Counted from the stretch's first letter, positions 42,730 to 52,517 are shown. The stretch: 64,000 bases of DNA from Collinsella sp. 4_8_47FAA (GCF_000763055.1 NZ_KN214135.1:514290-578289), one strand, 5' to 3'. Numbers and translations: made by a program. Notes: generated by a model not told the origin, from the sequence alone.

Positions 42730-44088
42730 CTACTCGTTCTTGGGCGCGGGGTGCTTGCAGATCACACTCATGTAGATCATGCCAAGTACGGCCGCGGTGA
42801 CAGAGCCGGCGAGAATAGCGGCCTTGGCAGCCAGAACCTCAAACTGGGCCGTCGGGAAGGCGAGGCCGCTGATGAGAATCGACATGGTAAAGCCGATACC
42901 GCCCAGAATGCCCACGCCGGCAATCATATGCCAGTTGACATTGTGCGGCAGCTCGCAGGCCTTGAGCTTGACCAAGGCGAACGTCATGCCAAAGATACCG
43001 ATCGGCTTACCCAGCAGCATGCCAAAGTACACGCCGAGCGTCACTGGGTCGGTGAGCAGCGTGCTCATGTCCACACCCACTAGGCGAACCTGTGCGTTCA
43101 CGAACGCAAAGATCGGCAGAATCACAAAGTTGACCGGCGTGGAGATCAGACGCTCCATGCGGATGAGCGGCGGGGTCACGCGGTGCATGACGCGCTCGAC
43201 CCTGGTGGTCGAGACGGTAAAGTCGTGCTGGCCCAGGATGTGCGCCTCGTCGTCGTAGCGGTCATCGAGCAGCGGCAGGCACTCGCCCAACCAATCGGTA
43301 AGGCTGTCGAGCTTGACACCGCACTTGGCCGGGATGGTAAAGGCCAAGATGACGCCAGCAAGCGTGGCATGTACGCCGCTCTTGAACATGCAGAACCACA
43401 ACAGCAGACCCAGAACCGAATACGGAGCAAGGCGGTAATGCTGCGTCTTGTTGAGCCACACGAGCGCGCAGGTCACAAGCGCGGCGGCGCCCAACCAAAA
43501 CGGATTGGGGCTCTGACCGTAGAAGATGGCGATGGCGGCGATGGAAATGAGGTCGTCGGCGATGGCGAGCGTCGAGAAGAACACGCGCACGCCGTTGGGC
43601 ACGCGATTGCCCAAAAGCGACAGCACGCCCAGCGCAAAGGCAATATCAGTTGCCATGGGGATGGCCCAGCCGTTGTGCGCGCCGGCATGGTTAAAGATCA
43701 GGTAGATGCAGGCGGGAACGACGACGCCGCCCACGGCCGCCAGCATGGGGAGCATGGCCTGGCGCGGGTTCTTGAGCTCGCCGACCGTCATCTCGTACTT
43801 AAGCTCGATGCCCACTAGCAAAAAGAAGATCGCCATGAGGAAGTCGTTGACGAAAAGCTCAACGGTAAGACCGGCCGTCAGGTTACCCAGACCCACATAC
43901 AGCGGGGTCTCCAAAAAGTGATGGATGGCCTCGTAGGCATCGGTATTGGCGCAAATGACGGCGGCGATGGCGGCGAAGACCATGACGGCGGCGGAAATCG
44001 TGCCGTTCTCGGCGATGCGCTCCCAAATGTCGTGACGCTCAAAACGCTTGCGCTCACGAACGTTAAACAGCTGCTCGGGTGCTGCCAT
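42730..44088 (-). CDS. nhaA: Na+/H+ antiporter NhaA
   Basis: A 452-residue antiporter that exchanges internal sodium for external protons. ATDIAFALGVLSLLG holds the Asp of helix IV, and LAIADDLISI holds the two ion-binding Asp residues. GIELKYEMTVGEL and GIGFTMSILISGLAF are other family hallmarks. A hydrophilic loop (about 270-320, DDRYDDEAHILGQHDF) is longer than in E. coli NhaA. It is monocistronic. Confidence 0.94.
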   Translation of the reverse strand: MAAPEQLFNVRERKRFERHDIWERIAENGTISAAVMVFAAIAAVICANTDAYEAIHHFLETPLYVGLGNLTAGLTVELFVNDFLMAIFFLLVGIELKYEMTVGELKNPRQAMLPMLAAVGGVVVPACIYLIFNHAGAHNGWAIPMATDIAFALGVLSLLGNRVPNGVRVFFSTLAIADDLISIAAIAIFYGQSPNPFWLGAAALVTCALVWLNKTQHYRLAPYSVLGLLLWFCMFKSGVHATLAGVILAFTIPAKCGVKLDSLTDWLGECLPLLDDRYDDEAHILGQHDFTVSTTRVERVMHRVTPPLIRMERLISTPVNFVILPIFAFVNAQVRLVGVDMSTLLTDPVTLGVYFGMLLGKPIGIFGMTFALVKLKACELPHNVNWHMIAGVGILGGIGFTMSILISGLAFPTAQFEVLAAKAAILAGSVTAAVLGMIYMSVICKHPAPKNE

Positions 44089-44296
44089 GGGCGGCTCCTT
44101 TCACGGGATGGCTCCCGTCTTAAAAAAGCACGGCCCGCCCAAGTGGCGGCGCCGCGCTCTAACGTATTACGCTTGCATCTAGCCTACCCTGCACGACAAG
44201 CACGCAGGCGTGGCCGAAAAGCGGAACCACAGGTTGAACATTATTTGCTCAACGGCACGGGCACGCCTGTCCAAGAGACGACGCGGCGTCGTGCAC

Positions 44297-44336
44297 AAAA
44301 AACGACCGGAGCGCGGGGCGTCCGCGATCCGGTCGT
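44297..44336 (-). terminator. Terminator after ppaC
   Basis: On the minus strand ACGACCGGATCGCGGAC pairs with GCGCTCCGGTCGT, then TTTTTTG. Confidence 0.88.
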
Positions 44337-44355
44337 GGCGTTTGGTCAACTAAAC

Positions 44356-45279
44356 CTAGCAGGCGGCCATGATGGGGGCAGCGACCTGCTTCTTACGGGA
44401 GAGGACGCCCGGCATCCAGACGCCGTCATGCTCGTCGGCAATGCCCAGGCCCTTCTGAGCAGCCTCGGTCTCGCCCTCGAGCAGGACCTGCGAGCCCTCC
44501 TCCATGATGTCGGTGATGCACAGGACAATGCCGTCAGCACCCTTCTCGGCGGCGTAGGCACGCATGGCCTCGCGGATCTCGTCGATCATGCCGAGTGCAC
44601 GGCTCTTGTCGACGGTCTCGTACTGGCCAATGAGCAGCTTCTTGCCAGCGGGCTCGAACATCTTGATGTCGTTACCGACCATCTCGGCTGCGGTGAAGGA
44701 GCCGGACGGACGGGTAAGGAAGACCTCCATGCCAAACTTGACCGGGTCGACGCCCACCTGCTCGCCGAGCTTGGCGGCGACGACGCGATCGACAGCGGTG
44801 GTGGTGGGGCTCTTGAGCATGAGCGTATCGGTCATCATGGCCGAGAGCAGCAGCTTGGCCTGGACGTCGGAAAGCTCAACGCCGAGCACGGCGGCAAGCT
44901 TGGTGACGATGGTGCAGCTGGAGCCCCAGGGCAGGCAGATGTAGTGCAGCGGGCCGGCGGTCTCGAAGTCGCCGATGCGGTGATGATCGACAACGCCAAA
45001 GACCGTGGCGTCCTTAAGGCCGGCGACGGACTGGGCAGACTCGTTGTGGTCGGTGAGGACGACGAGCTGACCAGCCTCGACGGACTCGATCACGCGGGGC
45101 TCGGCGATGCCGGCGTCGGCGAGCAGCTTGGCGGACTCGGCCGGAAGCTGACCAAGGGCGCAGGCCTCGTAGGTGTTGCCGGCATACTCAACCTGGTTGA
45201 GCAGCTGGGACAGGACGACGGCGCTCATGATGGCGTCGTTATCGGGGTTCTGGTGACCAAAGACAAGAACGTTTGCCAT
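44356..45279 (-). CDS. ppaC: Manganese-dependent inorganic pyrophosphatase
   Basis: A 307-residue family II pyrophosphatase that hydrolyses PPi from biosynthesis. The N-terminal metal motif is FGHQNPDNDAI, the DHH motif is VDHHRIGD, and the C-terminal SRKKQV binds phosphate. Asn replaces the usual Thr in the NPDTD motif. AGGATATCC precedes the ATG. It has its own terminator. Confidence 0.93.
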   Translation of the reverse strand: MANVLVFGHQNPDNDAIMSAVVLSQLLNQVEYAGNTYEACALGQLPAESAKLLADAGIAEPRVIESVEAGQLVVLTDHNESAQSVAGLKDATVFGVVDHHRIGDFETAGPLHYICLPWGSSCTIVTKLAAVLGVELSDVQAKLLLSAMMTDTLMLKSPTTTAVDRVVAAKLGEQVGVDPVKFGMEVFLTRPSGSFTAAEMVGNDIKMFEPAGKKLLIGQYETVDKSRALGMIDEIREAMRAYAAEKGADGIVLCITDIMEEGSQVLLEGETEAAQKGLGIADEHDGVWMPGVLSRKKQVAAPIMAAC

Positions 45280-45395
45280 GGATATCCTCCACTTGATATG
45301 TGTACTTGGACGTAGCTATGGTAGCACGCCGATGCCGAACCTTCGCAGACGGAAGGGCCACGGCATATTTTGGGGCGCAGGCACGGGGGCCAAGG

Positions 45396-45446
45396 CTGTC
45401 CCTTTTGCACCATGTTGGTGCAATGTAACCTGTCCCCCTTGCACCA
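45396..45446. repeat. TGCACCA/TGGTGCA palindromic repeat
   Basis: TTGCACCATGTTGGTGCAA (45405-45423) is followed by TGTAACCTGTCCCC. The same unit is at 55840-55872 (TGCACCAAGCTGGTGCA, then GTAACCTGACCCC). It directly follows the glucokinase stop codon. Confidence 0.7.
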
Positions 45447-45447
45447 G

Positions 45448-46401
45448 CTATTTACCGGCAGCGCGCAGGGCTACGTAGGCAGCACCGATGATGCCGGCGT
45501 CGTTTCCGAGCGAAGCGACCTTAATGGGCGTCTCGCGCGAGGCGGAAAGCGCGTACTGCTTAAAGTGCTCGCGAACCTTGTCGAGGTAGACATCGGCCGA
45601 GGCGGAGGCGCCGCCGCCGATGAGGAACATCTCGGGGTCGACCACGTTGGCAATAAGCGCCAGTGCGCGGCCGAGATAGTCGGCCATGGTATCGGCCGCG
45701 GCCAGCGCGAGCTTGTCGCCCTCGCGGCAGGCCTGGAACACGTCCTTGGAATCGGAGGGGCCGGTCAGCTCGATGGGCTCGACGCCCGCCTTCTTGCACT
45801 CGGCAAGGTAGTTGCTCACCACGCCGGTGGCGCTGGAATACTGCTCCAGGTGGCCATGGCCGCCGCAGCCGCAGGTGCGCTCCTCGGCCGGGTTCAGGCA
45901 CATGTGGCCAATCTCGCCGCCAGCACCCACAACGCCCGATACCACGTCGCCGTTAACGATAACGCCGCCGCCCACGCCGGTACCAATGGTGACCATCACC
46001 ACGTTCTGTACGCCCTTGGCAGAGCCGAGCCAGGCCTCGCCCATAGCAGCAGCGTTGGCGTCGTTCTCGTACTTAACGACCGCGTCGGGGCAGTGCTCCT
46101 GGATGGCGATCTTGAGCTCGGGCAGGTTGATGGCGATGTTCGCCTTGACCTTGGCATCGCCCGATGCCGGGATGGGGCACGGAACGGCCAGGCCAATGCC
46201 CGACACAAAGGCACGCGGAATCTGGGCCTTGGCGACCACCTGGTCGATAGCCTCGGTCACCGCGGCAAAGCCCGCAGCGTCAACGATGGGAGGCGTGGGC
46301 ACGCTGGCCTTGGCAAGCAGGTTTCCGTCCTCATCGAACAGACCCTCCTTGACCGAGGTGCCGCCGACGTCGATGCCGATGTAATACTGCTTAGGTTCCA
46401 T
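45448..46401 (-). CDS. glk: ROK-family glucokinase
   Basis: A 317-residue ROK sugar kinase. The ATP motif IGIDVGGTSVKEGLFD, the catalytic ENDANAAAMGE and the zinc motif CGCGGHGHLEQYSS are present. It would phosphorylate glucose released by LacG or GH1. ATG at 46401 follows AAAGGTGG. It lies behind the beta-glucoside PTS terminator, so it is probably transcribed partly by read-through. Confidence 0.9.
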   Translation of the reverse strand: MEPKQYYIGIDVGGTSVKEGLFDEDGNLLAKASVPTPPIVDAAGFAAVTEAIDQVVAKAQIPRAFVSGIGLAVPCPIPASGDAKVKANIAINLPELKIAIQEHCPDAVVKYENDANAAAMGEAWLGSAKGVQNVVMVTIGTGVGGGVIVNGDVVSGVVGAGGEIGHMCLNPAEERTCGCGGHGHLEQYSSATGVVSNYLAECKKAGVEPIELTGPSDSKDVFQACREGDKLALAAADTMADYLGRALALIANVVDPEMFLIGGGASASADVYLDKVREHFKQYALSASRETPIKVASLGNDAGIIGAAYVALRAAGK

Positions 46402-46552
46402 GGGAGCCCACCTTTCTCGTTTAAACATTGTCTGTATGGTACCGCTCCCAAGGCAAAAACCTACCAAAAAGGGACAGGTTTGTTTTGGCAGGTTTTATCT
46501 GGGGAAACGCAGATGGCTGCTCAACAGGCCGCACATGACCTTCCCCAAATAT

Positions 46553-46585
46553 AAAGGCGCCGGGAGGCGGAGACTCCCGGCGCCC
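46553..46585 (-). terminator. Terminator of the beta-glucoside PTS operon
   Basis: GGGCGCCGGGAG pairs with CTCCCGGCGCC on the minus strand, followed by TTTATATTT. Confidence 0.78.
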
Positions 46586-46642
46586 GTCAAAGGGACTATG
46601 TTGTCTGTTGGACCGCACGGTCCGCCGCGGCGATAACGCCGA

Positions 46643-46975
46643 CTAGGCCTGAAGTGCCTGCAGCTGCTTGTGAACCTCGATGAGCTCCGTCGCCATGACG
46701 CGCATGGTCTCGGTGCCGGCCATCTGGTCCTCGGCATGCAGCAGAATCAACGGGGCCTCGCCGTTACGCTCGCCGTTGGCCTCCTTCTTCAGAAGCCCCA
46801 TGTGAACATCGTGGCCACCGTTATAGGCCTCGTCGCCCTGCTTAATAAGCTCCTCGGCGGCGTCAAAATCGCCCTCCTTGGCCTTTTGCACGGCATTGAT
46901 GTACATGCTCTTGGCGGTACCGACGTAGCTGATGATCTCAAAGCAGGTCATCTGCAACTCGTTCATATCCTCCAT
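46643..46975 (-). CDS. PTS EIIA, lactose/cellobiose family
   Basis: A 110-residue helical EIIA. The phospho-histidine is in ILLHAEDQMAG. It accepts phosphate from HPr and passes it to the EIIB upstream. ATG at 46975 follows AGGTG; a GTG nine bases earlier and an ATG nine bases later are alternatives. It ends the operon. It might also serve LacE, which has no EIIA beside it; this is an inference. Confidence 0.9.
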   Translation of the reverse strand: MEDMNELQMTCFEIISYVGTAKSMYINAVQKAKEGDFDAAEELIKQGDEAYNGGHDVHMGLLKKEANGERNGEAPLILLHAEDQMAGTETMRVMATELIEVHKQLQALQA

Positions 46976-46984
46976 ATGCTGCAC

Positions 46985-47287
46985 CTAGCCCATCACGCTG
47001 ACGCAGTGATCGATGATGCCGGCAGCGTTCATGCGGCCGTAGTCGACCATGTTGATGACCTCGACCGGAAAACGACCGGCGGCCTCCTTCTCAAAGTCAC
47101 CCTTGGTGTAGCCGATCTGCGGGCCAAGCAGCAACATGTCGCACTCGTCCAGGTGATCGTGGGCCTCGTTCATGGGACGAGCCTCGACCTCGATATCCAG
47201 ACCACGGTTTGCAACCTCGGCCTGCATCTTCTGGACCAGCAGGCTCGTGGACATACCGGCATTGCAGCAGAGCATGATCTTCTTCAT
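46985..47287 (-). CDS. PTS EIIB, lactose/cellobiose family
   Basis: A 100-residue cytoplasmic EIIB. The phospho-cysteine is in MLCCNAGMSTSLLV, Cys8 by family position, with an extra Cys7. The stop is ten bases from the EIIA start. It lies 157 bp below EIIC. Confidence 0.92.
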   Translation of the reverse strand: MKKIMLCCNAGMSTSLLVQKMQAEVANRGLDIEVEARPMNEAHDHLDECDMLLLGPQIGYTKGDFEKEAAGRFPVEVINMVDYGRMNAAGIIDHCVSVMG

Positions 47288-47444
47288 GGTTTCCTCCTTA
47301 TAACTGCGCGGCGCGCAGACGACGACTGGTTATATTCCTTGCGGTTATTGTGCCCTCTTTCTGCGCCCTTACGCAGAAGAGAGGTGCAGGCACCGGCACC
47401 GCGTACCGGCGCCCGCAAGGTGAAAGGGACGAACGTTAGGCGTT

Positions 47445-48788
47445 CTACTCGGCAAGAGTCTCCTGCTTGGCGATTGCCTTCTCGGAAATCTTCATAAAGG
47501 GCAGGTAGACGGCCATGCCAATGACAATCTCGAGAGCCTGCCACACGCCGGCGCGCCAGTCAAAGCCCGTAGCGAGCAGGGCGTTGATGACGGGAGGCAT
47601 AGTCCAGGGCACCTGGGCGATGCAGGGGCTGATGATGCCTGCGCAGGTAAGGCCATAGGTGATGCCGATGAACAGGTCGGGAAGAAGGACGAACGGGATC
47701 ATGAGCGGCAGGTTGTACACGATGGGGTAACCGTAGATAACCGGCTCGTTGATGTTGAACAGACCAGGCAGGATAGCCATCTTGGAAACGGTCTCGGAAG
47801 CCTTGTTCTTGGAGAACAGGAGCGTGTCGAGCAGAAGCATGAGGGTGCAGCCCGAGCCGCCGATGAGGGCAAAGCTGTTAACGATCTGCATGTTCATGTA
47901 GTGATCGGGCTGGATGGTGCCACCGGCGGCAAAGGTAGCCATGTTGTCGACGATGAGCATGGTCAGGATCGGCTCGACGGTAGCGCCAGAGATGGTGGAC
48001 TGGTGAATACCGACGCAGAACAGCAGGTTGGCAAGGGTGTAGATGAGGATAACAGCCCACGGACCGGCGTTCATGATGTTCTTGAGCGGGTTGGAGATGC
48101 ACGTGGAGATGATGGCGCACAGATCGGTGCCGGCGCACACGGCGAGCAGGGCTGCGGCAAGAGCGAAGATTGCGAGGTTGAGCAGCATCGGGATCATGAC
48201 GTTGAAGGAGTTGGAGACCGCGGGGGGCACACCCTCGCCCAGCTTAACCTTGAGCTTCTCGACGCCAGAAATCTTGATGAAGAGTGAGACGGAAAGCAGG
48301 GCGATGATAATAGCCGAGAACAGGCCGTTGGTGCCGGTGTTAGCAGTCGAAAGGGCGCCCGTGACCTCGGCGGAGGTAATCTTGTCGGTGAGCAGCGGGC
48401 TCGTGGCGGCAAGCGAGGCGGTGATCTGCTGCGGCATCATGATGACGAAAGCAGAGATAGCGACGACCACGCAAGCGAGCGGGTTATCGAAACGCTTGTT
48501 CTTGGCGAGGCTGTAGCCAATCAATCCGGCCAAGATAATGGCAGAGACGTTGAGGGTGCCCAGCGTAATTGCCGAGCCCCACGTCTGAAGGTTGGCAAGG
48601 CCCGCCGCATCGAGCGGGAACAGAGGGAACACGACGTTGTTAATAAGAACCGCGATACCCGCAAGGATATAGAGCGGCGTGATGGTCGCGAAGGCGTCAC
48701 GCAGGGAACGCAGGTGAACCTGGTTTCCCACCTTCGCAGAGACCTCGGCAAACTTGTCGAGGAAGCTCTTTCCGTTGTCACTGGCCAT
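47445..48788 (-). CDS. PTS EIIC, cellobiose/beta-glucoside type
   Basis: A 447-residue permease with about ten membrane segments. It opens with the usual FLDKFAEVSAKVGNQVHL. The substrate loop INEPVIYGYPIVYN is a hallmark of the lactose/cellobiose EIIC family. It differs from LacE in lacking a fused EIIB. Cellobiose or another aryl/alkyl beta-glucoside is the likely substrate. Confidence 0.92.
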   Translation of the reverse strand: MASDNGKSFLDKFAEVSAKVGNQVHLRSLRDAFATITPLYILAGIAVLINNVVFPLFPLDAAGLANLQTWGSAITLGTLNVSAIILAGLIGYSLAKNKRFDNPLACVVVAISAFVIMMPQQITASLAATSPLLTDKITSAEVTGALSTANTGTNGLFSAIIIALLSVSLFIKISGVEKLKVKLGEGVPPAVSNSFNVMIPMLLNLAIFALAAALLAVCAGTDLCAIISTCISNPLKNIMNAGPWAVILIYTLANLLFCVGIHQSTISGATVEPILTMLIVDNMATFAAGGTIQPDHYMNMQIVNSFALIGGSGCTLMLLLDTLLFSKNKASETVSKMAILPGLFNINEPVIYGYPIVYNLPLMIPFVLLPDLFIGITYGLTCAGIISPCIAQVPWTMPPVINALLATGFDWRAGVWQALEIVIGMAVYLPFMKISEKAIAKQETLAE

Positions 48789-48908
48789 GATTGCTCCTAA
48801 CTTTCAAATCCGGCCTTTTCCTATTCGCACGGTGGTCTGTCGCCCTCTGCCACCAGATGTGCCATGTGTTGCGCGCGGCGGCGCGCGGTCCGAGCGTCCG
48901 CCCGGTCG

Positions 48909-50309
48909 CTAATCAACCACGTGGGTCGTGGCGACCTGTTTGAGCCAGGCTGCCGACTTCTTAAGGCGGCGCTTGTAGCCGTCCATAAGGTCGACCTCGA
49001 CAAAACCATAGCGATTCTTAAAGGCATTGGCCCAAGACCAGTTATCGATGACGGCCCAATAATGGTATCCGCGGCACTTGGCGCCCTCGGAGATTGCCTT
49101 GGCAACCCACTCCAGGTGCTGGCGCACAAAGTCGACTCGGTAGTCATCCTGGATGGTTCCTTCGGCGTCACGGTTCTTGTATTCGTCCATGATGCCGATG
49201 CCGTTCTCGGAAACGAACCACTCAAGATCGGGATAGTTCTTGGCGCAGTCCATGCCAAAGTCGTAGAGGCCCTGCGGGTAGATCTCCCAGCCGCGGCTCT
49301 CGTTCATAACGGCGTCGGGCCACACGTACTCGTCGGCAAAGTGCGGCAGACCGTACTGGTCGACCTTGCTCGCCGGTGCCTGAACACGCGTGGGGTGGTA
49401 GTAGTTGCAGCCGAGCCAGTCGACAACACCCTGCTTGAGAATCTCTTGGTCGCCGGCACGGAACGGGAGCTTAACGCCGCCCTCGGCTAGGCTGTCGAGC
49501 ACGTCGGCAGGAAGCTCGCCCTTGGTAATGAGGTCGAGCCACCAGCGGTTGTTGATGCCGCTGGTCATACGCACGGCCTCGAGGTCTGCCTCGCTGGGGT
49601 TCTCCTTGGTGTAGACCGGGGTAAAGCAGTTGATCATGCCGATCTTGGCATCGGCGCGAATAGCGCCCTCGTCATAGGCGCGACGATAGTTGGCCACGGC
49701 CAGCGCATGCGCCAGCGAGATGTGATACTGCACGGTGCGGGCGCGGCTAAAGTCGTGGAGTTGCGGGAACCACACGCCCTCCTGATAGCGCTGCTCGGGC
49801 TCGACGATAGGCTCGTTAAAGGTGAACCAGTACTTGATCTCCTGGCCAAACTCGTGGAAGGCGACGTCGGCGTAATGCGCGTAAGCCTCGACGACCTCAC
49901 GGCTCTCCCAGCCGCCACGGTTAAAGAGGTAGGTGGGCATGTCAAAGTGGTACAAGTTGACAAACGGCTCCAGGCCGGCCTCGCGAGAAGCGCGGAACAA
50001 CTCGTGATACCACGCAGCGCCCTCCTCATTAAGGTTGCCGTCGGCATCGAGCAGACGGCTCCACTGGATGGAAGTGCGATAGGTATCCAGGCCCAAGTCC
50101 CTCAAAATGCGAAAGTCTTCCTGGTACTTGGCCATAAAGTCATTGCCGGCATAAGAGCCAACGCAGTTGTAAAACGAACCCAGATCCTGGATGGACCAGG
50201 TGTCCCACAGGTTCTCGAGCTTGCCGCCCTGGTTCCACTGACCCTCAGTCTGCGGGCCGGACATAGCAGCGCCAAAGAAGAAGTCGTTGGGCAGCTGATA
50301 CTGTGCCAT
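48909..50309 (-). CDS. 6-phospho-beta-glucosidase (GH1)
   Basis: A 466-residue GH1 enzyme. The acid/base Glu is in WFTFNEPI and the nucleophile Glu in FVSENGIG. Ser stands where free beta-glucosidases have Glu (NWSWANAFKNRYGF), pointing to phosphorylated substrates, with Lys and Tyr nearby. ATG at 50309 follows GAGGAC; TTG three bases earlier is less likely. It is the first gene of the operon and would cleave cellobiose- or aryl-glucoside-6-phosphate imported by the PTS. The exact aglycone is not deducible. Confidence 0.87.
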   Translation of the reverse strand: MAQYQLPNDFFFGAAMSGPQTEGQWNQGGKLENLWDTWSIQDLGSFYNCVGSYAGNDFMAKYQEDFRILRDLGLDTYRTSIQWSRLLDADGNLNEEGAAWYHELFRASREAGLEPFVNLYHFDMPTYLFNRGGWESREVVEAYAHYADVAFHEFGQEIKYWFTFNEPIVEPEQRYQEGVWFPQLHDFSRARTVQYHISLAHALAVANYRRAYDEGAIRADAKIGMINCFTPVYTKENPSEADLEAVRMTSGINNRWWLDLITKGELPADVLDSLAEGGVKLPFRAGDQEILKQGVVDWLGCNYYHPTRVQAPASKVDQYGLPHFADEYVWPDAVMNESRGWEIYPQGLYDFGMDCAKNYPDLEWFVSENGIGIMDEYKNRDAEGTIQDDYRVDFVRQHLEWVAKAISEGAKCRGYHYWAVIDNWSWANAFKNRYGFVEVDLMDGYKRRLKKSAAWLKQVATTHVVD

Positions 50310-50476
50310 CAAAGTCCTCGCTTTCGTGTTCTAGAGCTTCCGGTTGGAGACGGGTTTGCTTTGGCAGGTTATCCGGCGCGGGCGCGCACCGGTTATACCG
50401 ATATCCAACCCACCAAAACAAAACCGGCCCCAAACAGTCAATCCTGTTCTGCGGTAGGATTCCGTTTGTTGCTTAA

Positions 50477-50504
50477 ACTATAGCGCTCTAATTTTAAAAG
50501 TAAA
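50477..50504 (-). promoter_or_regulatory. Promoter of the beta-glucoside operon with an operator half-site
   Basis: On the minus strand TTTACT (50499-50504) and TATAGT (50477-50482) are 16 bp apart. The half-site AAAAGTAA (50496-50503) covers the -35 box. Its partners lie at 50542-50583. Confidence 0.6.
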
Positions 50505-50541
50505 GCGTCTTTTTCTTTTTTCTTTCTCGAACTTCTTAGAT

Positions 50542-50583
50542 AAAAGTAATATGGGTGCCCTGTTGAGGGTTATACTTACTTTT
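50542..50583. promoter_or_regulatory. Inverted AAAAGTAA pair before the divergent GntR gene
   Basis: AAAAGTAA (50542-50549) and TTACTTTT (50576-50583) form an inverted repeat 26 bp apart. A third copy is at the operon promoter. Together they fit looping autoregulation by the GntR protein. Confidence 0.5.
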
Positions 50584-50612
50584 GTATTCAAATATGTCGG
50601 AAAGGAGGTTCC

Positions 50613-51332
50613 ATGATTCCCAAATACGAGGCGATAGCTGCAGATATTCGTCGGAGTATTGAGGATGGCGCTCTTAAACCGGGCGATAAGCTTCCCACCG
50701 TCGTTGAGTTCTGCGAGCTCTATAGCGTTTCCAAAATCACCGTCAAACGAGCTATCGAGCAAATCACCGAGGAAGGTCTTATTACCAGCCGTCGTGGATC
50801 GGGTACCTACGTTAAGGACACGGCGGGACTTCCCGGCCAGGCGTTTTCCCAGGGAAAAAACGACCGTGCCCAGGGTTTTTCGTATGAGCACCGCGGGGAG
50901 AAGGTGACCTCGGTGGTCTACGATTTCTCGATTGTTAATCCACCAGCGGACATCGCAGCCCAGCTGGGAATTGCCGAGGATGACTTTGCCTATCACGTCG
51001 TGCGCGTGCGTCAGGCCGATGAGAAGCCCATCGTTATCGAGTACACCTACATGCCCCTCGAGCTGATTCCAGGGCTGAAAAAGAAGGATCTGTACGGATC
51101 GGTCTACCGCTTCATCCGCGAGCAATGTGGGCTGAAGATTTCGAGCTTCCACCGTACCATTCGCGCCGTGGCAGCAACCGAGGAAGAAGCCGAGCGTCTG
51201 GACACCAAACTTGGCTCTCCCCTGCTCGAGCTCACCCAAATTGGCTTTTTGGACAGCGGCGCCGCCTTTGAGTATTCGATCTCGCGCAACGTTGGCGACC
51301 GCTTTGAGTTGCACAACGTAACGTTGGCATAG
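50613..51332 (+). CDS. GntR/UTRA-family regulator of the beta-glucoside operon
   Basis: A 239-residue HutC-type regulator with a GntR winged helix (YEAIAADIRRSIEDGALKPG, CELYSVSKITVKRAI) and a UTRA domain (IVIEYTYMPLELIPG; SISRNVGDRFELH). It follows the strong ribosome site AAGGAGG. It diverges from the GH1-EIICBA operon and is the obvious candidate for its control, in the manner of BglR or TreR. Confidence 0.9.
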   Translation: MIPKYEAIAADIRRSIEDGALKPGDKLPTVVEFCELYSVSKITVKRAIEQITEEGLITSRRGSGTYVKDTAGLPGQAFSQGKNDRAQGFSYEHRGEKVTSVVYDFSIVNPPADIAAQLGIAEDDFAYHVVRVRQADEKPIVIEYTYMPLELIPGLKKKDLYGSVYRFIREQCGLKISSFHRTIRAVAATEEEAERLDTKLGSPLLELTQIGFLDSGAAFEYSISRNVGDRFELHNVTLA

Positions 51333-51407
51333 GTTTTTGTAGTCACGCGGGCGCTCGTTTTGAGCAGTTTTACGCGGCGCCCCGCGCAACACAATGGGGG
51401 TATGAAT

Positions 51408-52340
51408 ATGTCCGATTTGATTAAACTGACGCCGATCTTCCACGAGAAGATCTGGGGCGGCCGCCAGCTCGAAACCGTATTTGGTTACGACATTCCCGAG
51501 GGGCCCATCGGTGAGTGCTGGGCCATCTCGGCCCATCCCAACGGCGACTGCCAGATCGCTGAGGGCCCGTACGCCGGTCACACGCTGTCATGGCTGTGGG
51601 CCGAGCACCGCGAGTTCTTTGGCAATTGCGAAGGCAGGGAGTTCCCGCTGCTCATTAAGATTCTGGACGCCAAGGACGACCTTTCAATCCAGATTCATCC
51701 CAACGACGAGTACGCCGCCAAGCACGAGAACGGCAGCCTGGGAAAAACCGAGTGCTGGTATGTGCTGGACTGCGAGCCCGGTGCCACGATCATCGTCGGC
51801 CAGCGCGCACATGACCGCGCCGAGGCCGCGCAGATGATCGAGGACGGCCGCTGGGACGACATGCTCAACGTACTGCCGATCCACAAGGGCGACTTTTTCC
51901 AGATTGATTCCGGTACCGTTCACGCCATCAAGGCCGGCACGCTCATTTTGGAAACGCAGCAGTCGTGCGACGTGACGTATCGCCTGTATGATTACGACCG
52001 CCCCGGCACCGACGGCAAACTGCGTCCCCTGCACATTGAGCAGAGCCTCGACTGCATAAACTTTGATGCTCAGGCTCCGACCGACGGCACGGTGACCGCA
52101 CCCGAGGTGGACGGCGTGACCGAGCTCGAATCTTGCCCCTGCTACACCGTCGATCGCGTGCGCGTTAACGGCAGCAAGACCCTCGACCAGCGCTGGCCCT
52201 TCATGTGTCTGTCGGTCATCGACGGCGAAGGCACCATCTGCGGCGACCCCGTCCACAAGGGAAGCCACCTGCTGGCTCCGAGCACCGTCGGCTCCATCGA
52301 CCTCGAAGGCAAGATGGAACTGATCGTCTCGCACCTGTAA
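51408..52340 (+). CDS. manA: Mannose-6-phosphate isomerase, class I
   Basis: Converts mannose-6-P and fructose-6-P; 310 residues. The zinc site includes Gln/His of SIQIHPND and Glu of LGKTECWYVL, with the later His in DSGTVHAIKAG; TLILETQQSCDVTYRLYDYDR, split here as LETQQSCDVTYR, is typical. It is the short PMI form. The ATG at 51408 follows GGGGG with seven-base spacing; an ATG two codons earlier is too close. It may be cotranscribed with the upstream GntR gene, 75 bp away. Confidence 0.91.
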   Translation: MSDLIKLTPIFHEKIWGGRQLETVFGYDIPEGPIGECWAISAHPNGDCQIAEGPYAGHTLSWLWAEHREFFGNCEGREFPLLIKILDAKDDLSIQIHPNDEYAAKHENGSLGKTECWYVLDCEPGATIIVGQRAHDRAEAAQMIEDGRWDDMLNVLPIHKGDFFQIDSGTVHAIKAGTLILETQQSCDVTYRLYDYDRPGTDGKLRPLHIEQSLDCINFDAQAPTDGTVTAPEVDGVTELESCPCYTVDRVRVNGSKTLDQRWPFMCLSVIDGEGTICGDPVHKGSHLLAPSTVGSIDLEGKMELIVSHL

Positions 52341-52357
52341 GCTACCGGTCCCCGAGC

Positions 52358-52488
52358 GCTCGCCGGGACGGGGCGCGGGGTTTGGTCGCCTGCTCGGACA
52401 GTCCTGCTCGCACGGAGAGCACATTAAGTGCTCTCCGGCTCGTGCGGAACTCGCGATCGACCAAACCCCGCGCCCCGTCCCGGCGAGC
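52358..52488 (+). repeat. Nested palindromic element, copy 1
   Basis: A 131-bp element. Perfect 31-bp arms (52358-52388 and 52458-52488) enclose a 69-bp core. The core reads CCTGCTCGGACAGTCCTGC, then a hairpin GGAGAGCAC-ATTAA-GTGCTCTCC within CGCACG/CGTGCG, then GTGCGGAACTCGCGAT. Copy 2 at 52640-52769 is the same element reversed. Its core is nearly identical, but its arms and hairpin stem have different bases with pairing kept. It may be a structured RNA or a mobile palindrome. Confidence 0.75.
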
Positions 52489-52517
52489 CTTTGGCTAGTA
52501 ACGACAATCAAAACGCA